A DNA stretch of 64,000 nt from Endomicrobiales bacterium. Its GTDB lineage: Bacteria > Elusimicrobiota > Endomicrobiia > Endomicrobiales > JAFGGC01. Made by a program: the position numbers and the translations under genes. Below are positions 1 to 6,827 of the stretch, piece after piece. The notes beneath the pieces are model-generated. The model did no database searches, was not told the DNA's origin, and saw only the letters and a list, made by a program, of their open reading frames with translations. The stretch spans positions 1 to 64,000 of the forward strand of contig JAFGGC010000025.1 of NCBI GenBank assembly GCA_016930715.1, written 5' to 3'. Position 1 is the first letter of the stretch; each line of letters begins with the position of its first letter.

Positions 1-557
1 CCTTTCGTTATTTTCGCGGTTCCGGTAGGCCTTATATGGACATTCCCGTCATTGGTCACGTGCGCGTAAACGTCACGGTCGTAATCCAGCCTTTTTTCCT
101 TTATTTCCAGTTTTTCGATGCCCCATGAGAGTCTTTGAGTCCCGTCCACCGTAACGTATATTGAAACGCTGATCAAAAGGCTTATCCCCTGCATGCCCGG
201 GTCTCTCGGTATGAATGAGACCATGCCGACAAGCGTTCCAACGGCACTCGTCGGGACGACTACCTCGTACGGGATACTCATCCTCTCGCCCGGACCCACG
301 ACGAATTCCCTTTTAGAGATGCTGTACCAGTCGTCAATTTTTATGCCTTTGTTCTCTTTAAGCGTGAACCAGTGCCGGGCCTCCACGCTTACGGTTATCG
401 GTTCACTGTAGTCGCTTGTTATTATGTATACACCCGTGCCCTTGCCTCCGGGTGGTATGCATTTTTCTATCCTCTGCGGAAAGACGCTCAAGCCCCCAAA
501 GGACGCACTACTCGCGCAAAGAAGAAAAAACAGTGTTAAAAATGCGTTTTTTAACAT
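1..557 (-). CDS. secreted Ig-fold-like protein, 3' end outside window
   Basis: A partial gene whose reading frame stays open from the ATG at 557 to the left edge (185 complete codons, no stop). The N-terminus is a typical signal peptide: two basic residues region, a Leu/Phe-rich stretch and a small-residue cleavage zone (CASSASFG). The mature part starts GLSVFPQRIE and then alternates short hydrophobic strands with polar turns, including VVGPGERMSIPYEVVVP and GTLVGMVSF. This pattern is like the N-terminal Ig fold of DUF916-type or pilus-chaperone-like secreted proteins, but I cannot name the family. A Shine-Dalgarno-like GCAGGA lies just upstream. It follows the secreted protein at 629-1396 in the same direction, separated by an 11-bp hairpin. 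Confidence 0.7.
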   Translation of the reverse strand, partial: MLKNAFLTLFFLLCASSASFGGLSVFPQRIEKCIPPGGKGTGVYIITSDYSEPITVSVEARHWFTLKENKGIKIDDWYSISKREFVVGPGERMSIPYEVVVPTSAVGTLVGMVSFIPRDPGMQGISLLISVSIYVTVDGTQRLSWGIEKLEIKEKRLDYDRDVYAHVTNDGNVHIRPTGTAKITK

Positions 558-573
558 TTTTTCCTGCCCTTTA

Positions 574-602
574 CCTTTCCCCGCCTCAGTCGCGGGGAAA
601 GG
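574..602. repeat. 11-bp inverted repeat between two secreted-protein genes
   Basis: Perfect 11-bp stem (574-584 with 592-602, core CTTTCCCCGC) and a 7-nt loop. A T-rich run follows on the plus strand only, where there is no gene to terminate. On the minus strand, in which both flanking genes are read, the hairpin lies between the stop of the upstream gene and the ribosome-binding site of the next. It is therefore more likely an mRNA processing or stability element than a terminator. Confidence 0.6.
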
Positions 603-628
603 CTTATTTTTTTAAACCTGCTGTTTTG

Positions 629-1396
629 CTATTGCGTGTACCTTTCTATACGCATTGTCGTTGTTCTGTACGTCTCGCCGGCAAGCGCGTCTGTGAACTT
701 CGCGCCGAAATAAATATAGTCGGGCGAAGACGCAGACCCGAAAGTGTCTGCCGCATGCTGTATTCCATTGCCGGCCTGCTTGATGCATACGTAATCCATG
801 CCGTCCGTGAATGGATCCACGTTTTTGGTGGGAACGCTTTGGTCGGCCCGGTCCTTCATATAGATAAAACACGGATATCCTCCAGACTCGCCTCCGAGTT
901 CTGTCGAAAAAAGGCTGTATGGAGAACCCGTCTGCTGCTCTATCGTGAGGGAATCCGTTGAGACATCCACGACTCTCCAGCACATCGGCAGCGGCGTGTA
1001 GGAACTGTCGTTGAGCGCTATGAGTCCCGCAGGGTTCGTAGATGATACGTGGGTAATGTTGATCTGCGGCGTCGCGTCGGCGGCCATGTTGTCAGTGTAG
1101 ATCTGTATGCCGCTTCCCGCTATCGTCACGGTCGACCACATTATCATCATAGCGTCTGCCCTTCTCCATTCGGTGCTGCCCACTATTATCTGGGAAGGAT
1201 CCCACCATATGGACGTGCACGTTGTCAATTCGTCGCTTAGATGCCTGACGGCCAAGTTGACGTAAACCGTTCCGCCCGCGGTGAGCGTGACTCCCGCGGT
1301 GTAGGTTGACCTTGTCACCGTCGTGAATGCGAACAACGACGACATACTGCCTGCTGCCAATACAACAAATGCCATAATAAACAGCAACTTCTTCAT
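629..1396 (-). CDS. secreted protein of unknown function
   Basis: 255 residues with a clear signal peptide (MKKLLF, hydrophobic core, cleavage near SSLFA). The mature protein is rich in Thr, Ser and aromatic residues in short beta-strand-like segments and has about four Cys residues, which fits an all-beta extracellular or surface domain. No family recognised. An excellent Shine-Dalgarno (AAAGGAGGT, about 7 nt upstream) fixes the ATG at 1396. It precedes the partial secreted gene at 1-557 in the same direction. Confidence 0.75.
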   Translation of the reverse strand: MKKLLFIMAFVVLAAGSMSSLFAFTTVTRSTYTAGVTLTAGGTVYVNLAVRHLSDELTTCTSIWWDPSQIIVGSTEWRRADAMMIMWSTVTIAGSGIQIYTDNMAADATPQINITHVSSTNPAGLIALNDSSYTPLPMCWRVVDVSTDSLTIEQQTGSPYSLFSTELGGESGGYPCFIYMKDRADQSVPTKNVDPFTDGMDYVCIKQAGNGIQHAADTFGSASSPDYIYFGAKFTDALAGETYRTTTMRIERYTQ

Positions 1397-1721
1397 TGCA
1401 CTAACCTCCTTTTGTTTTTTCCGCCTGCGCCAGAGACCCCAATTTACTGCTTTTCAATGCTGACCAGTTATATCGCCACAGGTAAACCGTGTTTTTTCAA
1501 AACGCTTATGGCGGTTATCGCGTTTTTCAGGGTTTTGCATATTTACCAAACCCCTTTTTTTGCAACCTTTCCCTCCCTCCTTTCTTTTTTTATTAAGCAC
1601 GCATATCCCTTTTGGGCATGCTTTGAATATTTATTATTTTTTCAATGTGAAATTTTGTTGAAATAACGGTGAAATATCATTAAAACCGTGCAGCAAATTA
1701 TTTCGATGAATCCTACAATAC
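1397..1721. other. 325-bp AT-rich intergenic region
   Basis: No convincing gene. An 84-codon frame on the plus strand (1412-1666) is a low-complexity Phe/Leu-rich run without a ribosome-binding site. Two weak inverted repeats are visible: AAAACGC/GCGTTTT at 1499-1505 and 1520-1526, and ACGGT/ACCGT near 1666-1689. The latter is a poor candidate terminator for the gene ending at 1722. No consensus promoter was found for the gene starting at 1396. Confidence 0.5.
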
Positions 1722-3218
1722 CTATTGAAATAGCCGGTATTTCACGTTTTTCGTGTCAAGCGCCAGCGGATTGAAACCTAGAATCGCGTAGTACCTCCAT
1801 ACCGTTGACGAGACAGAAGCCACCCATTGCCCCTTTGAACCCCTCGGGACCTCCCATTCATATGCGAAGGTGTACATTACCTGTTTTTCAGCCGGGCATT
1901 TCGTCGTGTACGGAAGAGCATTGTCGACTATCTTAACGGCTTCTGAAACCTTCTCTATTTCGTCTGAAAATTTTACCGCTTTGTTAAGATATTCCTTGGC
2001 CTTTGCCTTGTTCCCGGTTCTCGCGGCATAATCCGACATTACCTGGTAGGCGACCGTGTGGAACGCTGTCCCTTCTATCCATACCATCTTCAAAGAGCTC
2101 TTCCTTCCCGAATAGTCGGTAAAGTCAAACCCGTTGACTGTTTTATCCTTTATCCCGTTGGTCACTGAAAAGTACTTTTCCGCGAAATCCATCAAACTGT
2201 ACGGGTCCACCCCCAATTCGACAAGCTTATCGGGACCCAGAGAGGCTATCGTCCATGAAACCGTATCCAGGGCCTTTATTGTGTCAAGCCCGTTTTCATT
2301 ATAACCGCAGTTAAATCTTTTTTCGTCGGAGTCATACGCGATTTCTCTGAGCCATCTCTCGACAGCTTCCATTTCGGCGTCTATGTCCCGTTCGTCAAGG
2401 CCGCTTCTTGCAAGAATCCCCTTGACCTGTTCATTACCGGATTCCCCGACTATTTTCTTTAGCATTTTCAGCACCGCGTAATAGTCCACGTTGTTTTCAG
2501 TTGAAAATACCCTTGACCAGTCGGGTCCCCAGCCAAAACCCATCGAGGCGCCTCCCCTTTCGCCGTCCAGAAACGTGAAATGCTCCAAATGCTGCGCCCA
2601 TTTCACCGTATCCACAATGAAGGAAAAAAATTCCGTATCCCCTGTTATCGCCGTGTACTGTATTGCGGCTACTGCCACCCACATCACAGGACCTATGTGT
2701 ATCCTGTTGCCGTCTATTCCAGCCGCGAGTGCCCCTGAGCTTCCCCTGATATCCGTCCTGTACGAATTGTATAGCCCTACTCCGCCTTCCTTTTCCCTGT
2801 AAAACTCTTTCTGATAGGCCCTGAGAATCTTTGCTGCCTTGTCAAACTTTCCCGCCAGCATATATGCCATCGCCGCCACGGCGCTGTCGTAAGTGAACGA
2901 TTGGCAGTCCAGAGCCCCGCCCCTTCCGTAGCAGAATGACCTCGTAAAAAGATCGTAGGCGTAAGACGACGTGCCCCTGAAACTCTCGACGAGCCCGTTG
3001 ACGTCGGACTGCTGCCTGTCAAGAAACATCACGGTCTGGACTTCAATCTTATAGAGATTTTTTTGAAGATAAGGCGAGATAAAACGTTGCCAGTGGCCTC
3101 TGTCGACGAATTTATTCGCTGAAGCTTCAACAAAAATAAAAGCTAATACAAACAATGCGACAAAAACATACAATACGTTTCTTTTGCCGTTCTTCTTTTT
3201 CTTTTCACCAAAAAACAT
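1722..3218 (-). CDS. membrane-anchored alpha/alpha-barrel-like protein, possible glycosidase
   Basis: 498 residues. A basic N-terminus (MFFGEKKKKNGKR) is followed by one hydrophobic segment at about residues 14-33, giving a signal anchor or uncleaved signal. The rest alternates helical repeats with aromatic Gly-rich loops (YDSAVAAMAYM, GPVMWVAVAAIQY, GFGWGPDW, WIEGTAFHTVAY, SSTVWRYYAILGFNPL). This layout is typical of six-hairpin (alpha/alpha)6 glycosidase-like folds. I could not identify catalytic acids with confidence, so a glycan-active role is inference from fold pattern and from the neighbouring glycan-binding-like lipoproteins. It ends 8 bp before the next gene upstream, suggesting co-transcription. 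Confidence 0.6.
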   Translation of the reverse strand: MFFGEKKKKNGKRNVLYVFVALFVLAFIFVEASANKFVDRGHWQRFISPYLQKNLYKIEVQTVMFLDRQQSDVNGLVESFRGTSSYAYDLFTRSFCYGRGGALDCQSFTYDSAVAAMAYMLAGKFDKAAKILRAYQKEFYREKEGGVGLYNSYRTDIRGSSGALAAGIDGNRIHIGPVMWVAVAAIQYTAITGDTEFFSFIVDTVKWAQHLEHFTFLDGERGGASMGFGWGPDWSRVFSTENNVDYYAVLKMLKKIVGESGNEQVKGILARSGLDERDIDAEMEAVERWLREIAYDSDEKRFNCGYNENGLDTIKALDTVSWTIASLGPDKLVELGVDPYSLMDFAEKYFSVTNGIKDKTVNGFDFTDYSGRKSSLKMVWIEGTAFHTVAYQVMSDYAARTGNKAKAKEYLNKAVKFSDEIEKVSEAVKIVDNALPYTTKCPAEKQVMYTFAYEWEVPRGSKGQWVASVSSTVWRYYAILGFNPLALDTKNVKYRLFQ

Positions 3219-3226
3219 TTTCTGCC

Positions 3227-4147
3227 TTATTTTTCCCAGCGTATATCATCCAGCCAGAATTCTTTGTTCGTTTGCGCTCCGATTTTCGAGCCCACCGCGC
3301 TCACGACAAAAAGGTCCCTCATTTTTGTCAGATCAAGGCTCGGCTCTTTTAACTGAAAAGAACTTATATTTATCGAAGCCAGCTTGAAGGTACTGCCGTC
3401 TGCAGTATATCCCGCTTCGGACAGGTATATCTTCGCCGAATGGGTGTCTGAATTAAGATTAGACGACCTTATCGCGATCTGAAGGTCGTAAGCCGACCTG
3501 TACATAAACATTATTTTGCCGGAACTATAACTTGACATGTTATAATCCGCGTTTTTTCCAACGTACCATCCCGCCCAGCCGGCGGCCGTAACGGTAAACT
3601 GGCTTTTCCATGACTTTGTTCCCTGATAGTAGGTGGAGGTGTCCTCGCCCGGGGTGAGAGCGCATCCGGCTACCACAAAAACATTCACCTTGTCCGAAGG
3701 AGGGCTGATGATGTCCAGATCCGCGCCGAAAGCGTCATCGAAAATCGTGAAAGATGCGGACGTACTACCCCCGCCGTTGGACGTCGTCGTGCTCACGACA
3801 GTAACTGAAACACCGCCCCTGACGCTGCCGTACGAAGCGTATATCGTGCCCGTTCCCGGCGTCCTTGCCGTGAAAACGCTGGTTTTTCCAGATGCGGAGC
3901 CGAACGTGCCGAGATCGGCAGTGTCAGAGACAACGCTCCAAACCGGATTTATGGCGACATTGTCCGATTTCGCGCTTCTGCATATTGCACTTAGACTCAG
4001 CGTTTCTCCCGCGTTGACGTTTTGCGCTGTCGAAGGATCAACGGTTATCGTTAGCGTGTTTGAAGTCAGGCGGTCCTTTTTTGAAGTGCACGCAATCACC
4101 CCCGCGATGAGCACGGCGCTTACAGCCAAGATTTTCCAGTTTTTCAT
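3227..4147 (-). CDS. lipoprotein with Ig-like and glycan-binding-like domains
   Basis: 306 residues. A lipoprotein signal ends in the lipobox VIAC (Cys20). Residues about 30-120 form a Thr/Ser-rich beta domain with the AGETLSLSA and GTIYASYGSVRGGVSVTV patterns of bacterial Ig-like (BIG) domains. A Gly/Ser linker leads to a C-terminal beta-sandwich of about 170 residues that ends in FWLDDIRWEK. The same type of ending (acidic pair, Ile, last strand) is found in the three genes downstream on this strand, at 4675, 5414 and 6134. Probably an envelope-anchored carbohydrate-binding protein; the ligand is unknown. Confidence 0.65.
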   Translation of the reverse strand: MKNWKILAVSAVLIAGVIACTSKKDRLTSNTLTITVDPSTAQNVNAGETLSLSAICRSAKSDNVAINPVWSVVSDTADLGTFGSASGKTSVFTARTPGTGTIYASYGSVRGGVSVTVVSTTTSNGGGSTSASFTIFDDAFGADLDIISPPSDKVNVFVVAGCALTPGEDTSTYYQGTKSWKSQFTVTAAGWAGWYVGKNADYNMSSYSSGKIMFMYRSAYDLQIAIRSSNLNSDTHSAKIYLSEAGYTADGSTFKLASINISSFQLKEPSLDLTKMRDLFVVSAVGSKIGAQTNKEFWLDDIRWEK

Positions 4148-4161
4148 TTTATTCCCCGTCC

Positions 4162-4656
4162 CTAAAACTTCACAGAATAGTACAAACCTGTCTCCGAATT
4201 CTTTCTGGCGATTATTAACCCGCGAGCCTTTGTAAACTCGTCATACACGGATCTGTTTATCTTATCCCTTGATATATAAGCGTCCACGGCGGCATAAATC
4301 CACGTTCCCGCGCATAAAAGCGATGCATACATCGCGTTGTCCGCGTTTTTCTCATAGTCGTCATAAAGCGCGCTGTCCTTGAGCCCTAACTTTTCGTAAT
4401 CATCGTAACTCGTGTTTGATTCGGAATAGAAATAGTACGCTGTAAAACCTAACACGACCACGGCTCCGCCGGTTATGTATGCCTTCGTTTCCTGTTCGTT
4501 GAAATACTGGCCCCATCCCGGAAGTATTACTGATCTTATGCACGCGTTCACCGGTTTTTTCTGTCCGAAATCATATGTCACGGGCCCGGCGTGCACCAGC
4601 GTCGCCGACAACATTATCGTCAACAATATGGCGGCACATTTTCTCGGCATTTTCAT
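4162..4656 (-). CDS. DUF5683-like membrane protein
   Basis: 164 residues. A signal sequence is followed by the motif SVILPGWGQYFNEQ, which is diagnostic of the DUF5683 family and similar small envelope proteins, then hydrophobic helices at about residues 61-78 and 110-128. The region between them is acidic and Tyr-rich (YDDYEK twice). The function of the family is unknown; members are common beside surface-protein genes. An alternative ATG at 4650 would remove only two residues. Confidence 0.65.
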   Translation of the reverse strand: MKMPRKCAAILLTIMLSATLVHAGPVTYDFGQKKPVNACIRSVILPGWGQYFNEQETKAYITGGAVVVLGFTAYYFYSESNTSYDDYEKLGLKDSALYDDYEKNADNAMYASLLCAGTWIYAAVDAYISRDKINRSVYDEFTKARGLIIARKNSETGLYYSVKF

Positions 4657-4674
4657 TCCTTTCGATGCTTCAAT

Positions 4675-5421
4675 TCATTGCGATATTTTAATCTCGTCAA
4701 AATAAACCGTCCCGCCATTCCCCCGCCCGGCGTTGGCAGTCTGCGGATCCCCGTCCTCATCGTACACCATCAGAATCTTCGCGTAATCCTTTATTACCGC
4801 AATGTCGTAATTGACGTCGTATTCGTAATATACCCATTCTTGCGACGGCAACAGCTTGATTGAGGTCGCTTGACCCGACGTATTCTCGATTTCAATTTTT
4901 ACCGACACGTCCGTGTTTAACGATCCCTTTGCCCAGAAGGATACTTTTCTGAAACCGCCTTGAGACAAGTCTTTTGTTGTCTCTTCATAGTCCGATACCT
5001 GCTTAGCCACTATCAGGCCGAAACCCACGAAATCGCTCTCACGGTAATCTGATGGATATTCTGGCGGGTTAGAATAGGCCGTTACTTCCCTTCCGTCCCA
5101 CGAGAACTTCAGGCATTTCGAGCCCACGCGGGGCGCATCAGTATCGTTGAAATCTATCTCTACCCCGTCAGTTTCCGTATACAGCATTACCGCTCCGCCT
5201 GTTTTCAATTCATCATCGTACAGCGTCCACGAACCCGTCCAGCTTCCGATCGTATTCGAAGAAGACGGATTGACCAGCTTGCTGGTAGGGTTTTTTTCGC
5301 ACCCCGCCAGGACAATGAACGATGAATAGAAAATACAAAACAAGACAACTGAAAGTCTTCCGCGGCTTTCGTCTTGAACATTGAACATTGAACTTTGAAC
5401 TTTGAACTGATTCTTATTCAT
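4675..5421 (-). CDS. lipoprotein with glycan-binding-like beta-sandwich
   Basis: 248 residues. The predicted lipid-attachment Cys is residue 41 (FIVLAGC), unusually far in, because the first 18 codons run through a heptamer repeat (5374-5408). The ATG at 5421 overlaps the stop of the upstream gene (the shared bases read TATGAATAA), which supports translation starting there by coupling. The mature protein is a beta-sandwich with the phrase FRKVSFWAKG, shared with the paralogues at 5414 and 6134 (LTFWAKGE), and ends VYFDEIKISQ. Likely a glycan-binding surface lipoprotein; the ligand is unknown. Confidence 0.65.
   Translation of the reverse strand: MNKNQFKVQSSMFNVQDESRGRLSVVLFCIFYSSFIVLAGCEKNPTSKLVNPSSSNTIGSWTGSWTLYDDELKTGGAVMLYTETDGVEIDFNDTDAPRVGSKCLKFSWDGREVTAYSNPPEYPSDYRESDFVGFGLIVAKQVSDYEETTKDLSQGGFRKVSFWAKGSLNTDVSVKIEIENTSGQATSIKLLPSQEWVYYEYDVNYDIAVIKDYAKILMVYDEDGDPQTANAGRGNGGTVYFDEIKISQ
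5374..5408. repeat. five tandem 7-bp repeats inside a lipoprotein N-terminus
   Basis: Five consecutive heptamers of the form TTGAAC[A/T] on the plus strand (5374, 5381, 5388, 5395, 5402). They lie inside the coding region of the lipoprotein starting at 5421, between its start codon and its hydrophobic signal core, and are translated as the Phe/Val/Gln/Ser-rich segment QFKVQSSMFNVQ. Seven is not a multiple of three, so gain or loss of one unit would shift the frame ahead of the signal sequence. Confidence 0.85.
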
Positions 5422-6070
5422 ACTTTATCTCGTCAAGATAAAACGTGCACCCCGACGGGTTATCTACAGCCAGCACCGTGAAACAGAATCCGCCGATTAT
5501 ATACTTCAGGTTTTTGCCGCGAAGACTTATCTTGTACTGCCTCCATTCTTTTCTCAACTTGACAGGCCCTATCCAAGCAGTGTCAGAATCCGGATTTTTT
5601 CCCGTAAGGCCTCCCATTTTGAATTCTGATATTTTTTCACCGCCTTTTTCGCCTTTCGCCCAAAAAGTCAGGTACTTGGCGCCCCCCAAGTTATATCCAC
5701 CCGTGGCGTTTCCCCAATTATTCGGAGGGTTCTGCCAGTAAACCCCCGCCCATTCTTTTTTCCCTCTCGCGAGATACGTGACCCTCAAACATGTATTGCC
5801 CAGGTTTGATTCATTAGGATTTGCACCCGAAAATTTTATATCCTGCGTGTCGCCCATCCAGCCCGAAGGAGCGAAATGGCTTACATTGAAACTGTCTTCA
5901 GTATAAACGTAAAAATCCTGAAATCTTTCTTCCACGGCCTTCGCTCCGGACTGATCGGAGTTGTCCAGCTTTGCCAATTCTTCGCAAAAGGCAACGCTTG
6001 CCGTCAGCCACAGAAGGCCAACGACGGATAATACTATTCGAAATAAAGCTTGATTCCTGTCTTTCTTCAT
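5414..6070 (-). CDS. secreted glycan-binding-like protein (paralogue 1)
   Basis: 218 residues with a signal peptide (hydrophobic residues about 11-27, then AFCEE). The mature protein shares the phrases PSGWMGD, AGVYWQ-P-NNWG, LTFWAKGE-GGE, PDSD, IGPV, IGGFC and a final YLDEIKYE with the neighbour at 6134-6790. The two are the same length and are clearly a tandem duplication. The fold is a galactose-binding-like jelly roll of the kind found in carbohydrate-binding modules. No enzyme motif is present. The stop overlaps the start of the lipoprotein at 5421. Confidence 0.7.
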   Translation of the reverse strand: MKKDRNQALFRIVLSVVGLLWLTASVAFCEELAKLDNSDQSGAKAVEERFQDFYVYTEDSFNVSHFAPSGWMGDTQDIKFSGANPNESNLGNTCLRVTYLARGKKEWAGVYWQNPPNNWGNATGGYNLGGAKYLTFWAKGEKGGEKISEFKMGGLTGKNPDSDTAWIGPVKLRKEWRQYKISLRGKNLKYIIGGFCFTVLAVDNPSGCTFYLDEIKYE

Positions 6071-6082
6071 TGGCAGGTGTCT

Positions 6083-6123
6083 GGGAACCGCCGAAAACGC
6101 TGCGTGCGCTTCCGGCGGTTCCC
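6083..6123. repeat. 11-bp inverted repeat between the two paralogues
   Basis: GGGAACCGCCG (6083-6093) pairs perfectly with 6113-6123 around a 19-nt loop. It lies in the 63-bp gap between the two tandem paralogues and has no U-run on the transcribed strand. Like the hairpin at 574-602 it could stabilise or process the transcript and alter relative expression of the genes on each side. Confidence 0.6.
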
Positions 6124-6133
6124 TGATTTTGTT

Positions 6134-6790
6134 CTATTCAAATTGAATGTCGTCGATATAAATCGTCATTCCGTTAGGATTGTCGTCTTTTGACGCTGAC
6201 CAGCAAAAACCGCCGATAACGTTAGTCAGGTCCTTGCCCTCAAGCTCGATGGAGTATTTTTGCCATTTTTTCGTGAGCTCTACGGGCCCTATCGCGGCCG
6301 AGTCTGAATCCGGGAATTCCCCGGTGATGCCGCCGACCTTGAACTCTGTTACGGTTTCGCCGCCCTCTTCGCCCTTTGCCCAGAACGTCAGACGCGATGC
6401 GCCGGTAAGATTGAATCCGTCCTTTTTATCGCCCCAGTTGCTCGCCGGATGCTGCCAGTAAACGCCCACCCAGCCCGCGTTCTGCGTCATCTTGGCCGTA
6501 TAAACGAGCTTGATAGACGTCTTTCCGCTGTGAACCGTTTCTTTCCAGCCCTGGTTTATCCTTATGTCACCGTAATCACCCATCCAGCCGGACGGAGTGA
6601 AATGATTCTCCTTGGCTTCGTCGTCCGAATACACAACGAATACCTGAAATCCGGACTTTTTCGACTGCTTGGACTTCTCTGACTTTGTCGACTTGTCATC
6701 CTTCGTTTTGCTGGCTTTCGGAGCAGCCATCAGACATCCAGCCGAAATCGTCACCATCAAAGCTACTGCGATACCTAGAACCCTTTTCAT
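6134..6790 (-). CDS. secreted glycan-binding-like protein (paralogue 2)
   Basis: 218 residues. A signal peptide (MKRVLG to about ISAGCLMAA, possibly a non-standard lipobox) is followed by a Lys/Ser-rich linker at residues 25-46, then the same jelly-roll domain as the gene at 5414 (WVGVYWQHPASNWG, LTFWAKGEEGGE, FPDSDS, IGGFCW) ending IYIDDIQFE. The linker suggests the domain is held away from the membrane or peptidoglycan. It heads the run of four beta-sandwich genes going toward position 1. Confidence 0.7.
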   Translation of the reverse strand: MKRVLGIAVALMVTISAGCLMAAPKASKTKDDKSTKSEKSKQSKKSGFQVFVVYSDDEAKENHFTPSGWMGDYGDIRINQGWKETVHSGKTSIKLVYTAKMTQNAGWVGVYWQHPASNWGDKKDGFNLTGASRLTFWAKGEEGGETVTEFKVGGITGEFPDSDSAAIGPVELTKKWQKYSIELEGKDLTNVIGGFCWSASKDDNPNGMTIYIDDIQFE

Positions 6791-6827
6791 CTTTCACTCC
6801 TTTCATTTTTTTGCTTCGTGCCGTGTT

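Noticed and set aside
574..602. Hairpin as a terminator
   Set aside because: The T-run lies on the plus-strand side while both neighbouring genes are on the minus strand.
1412..1666. 84-codon plus-strand frame in the largest intergenic gap
   Set aside because: Low-complexity Phe/Leu-rich translation, no ribosome-binding site, opposite strand to all neighbours.
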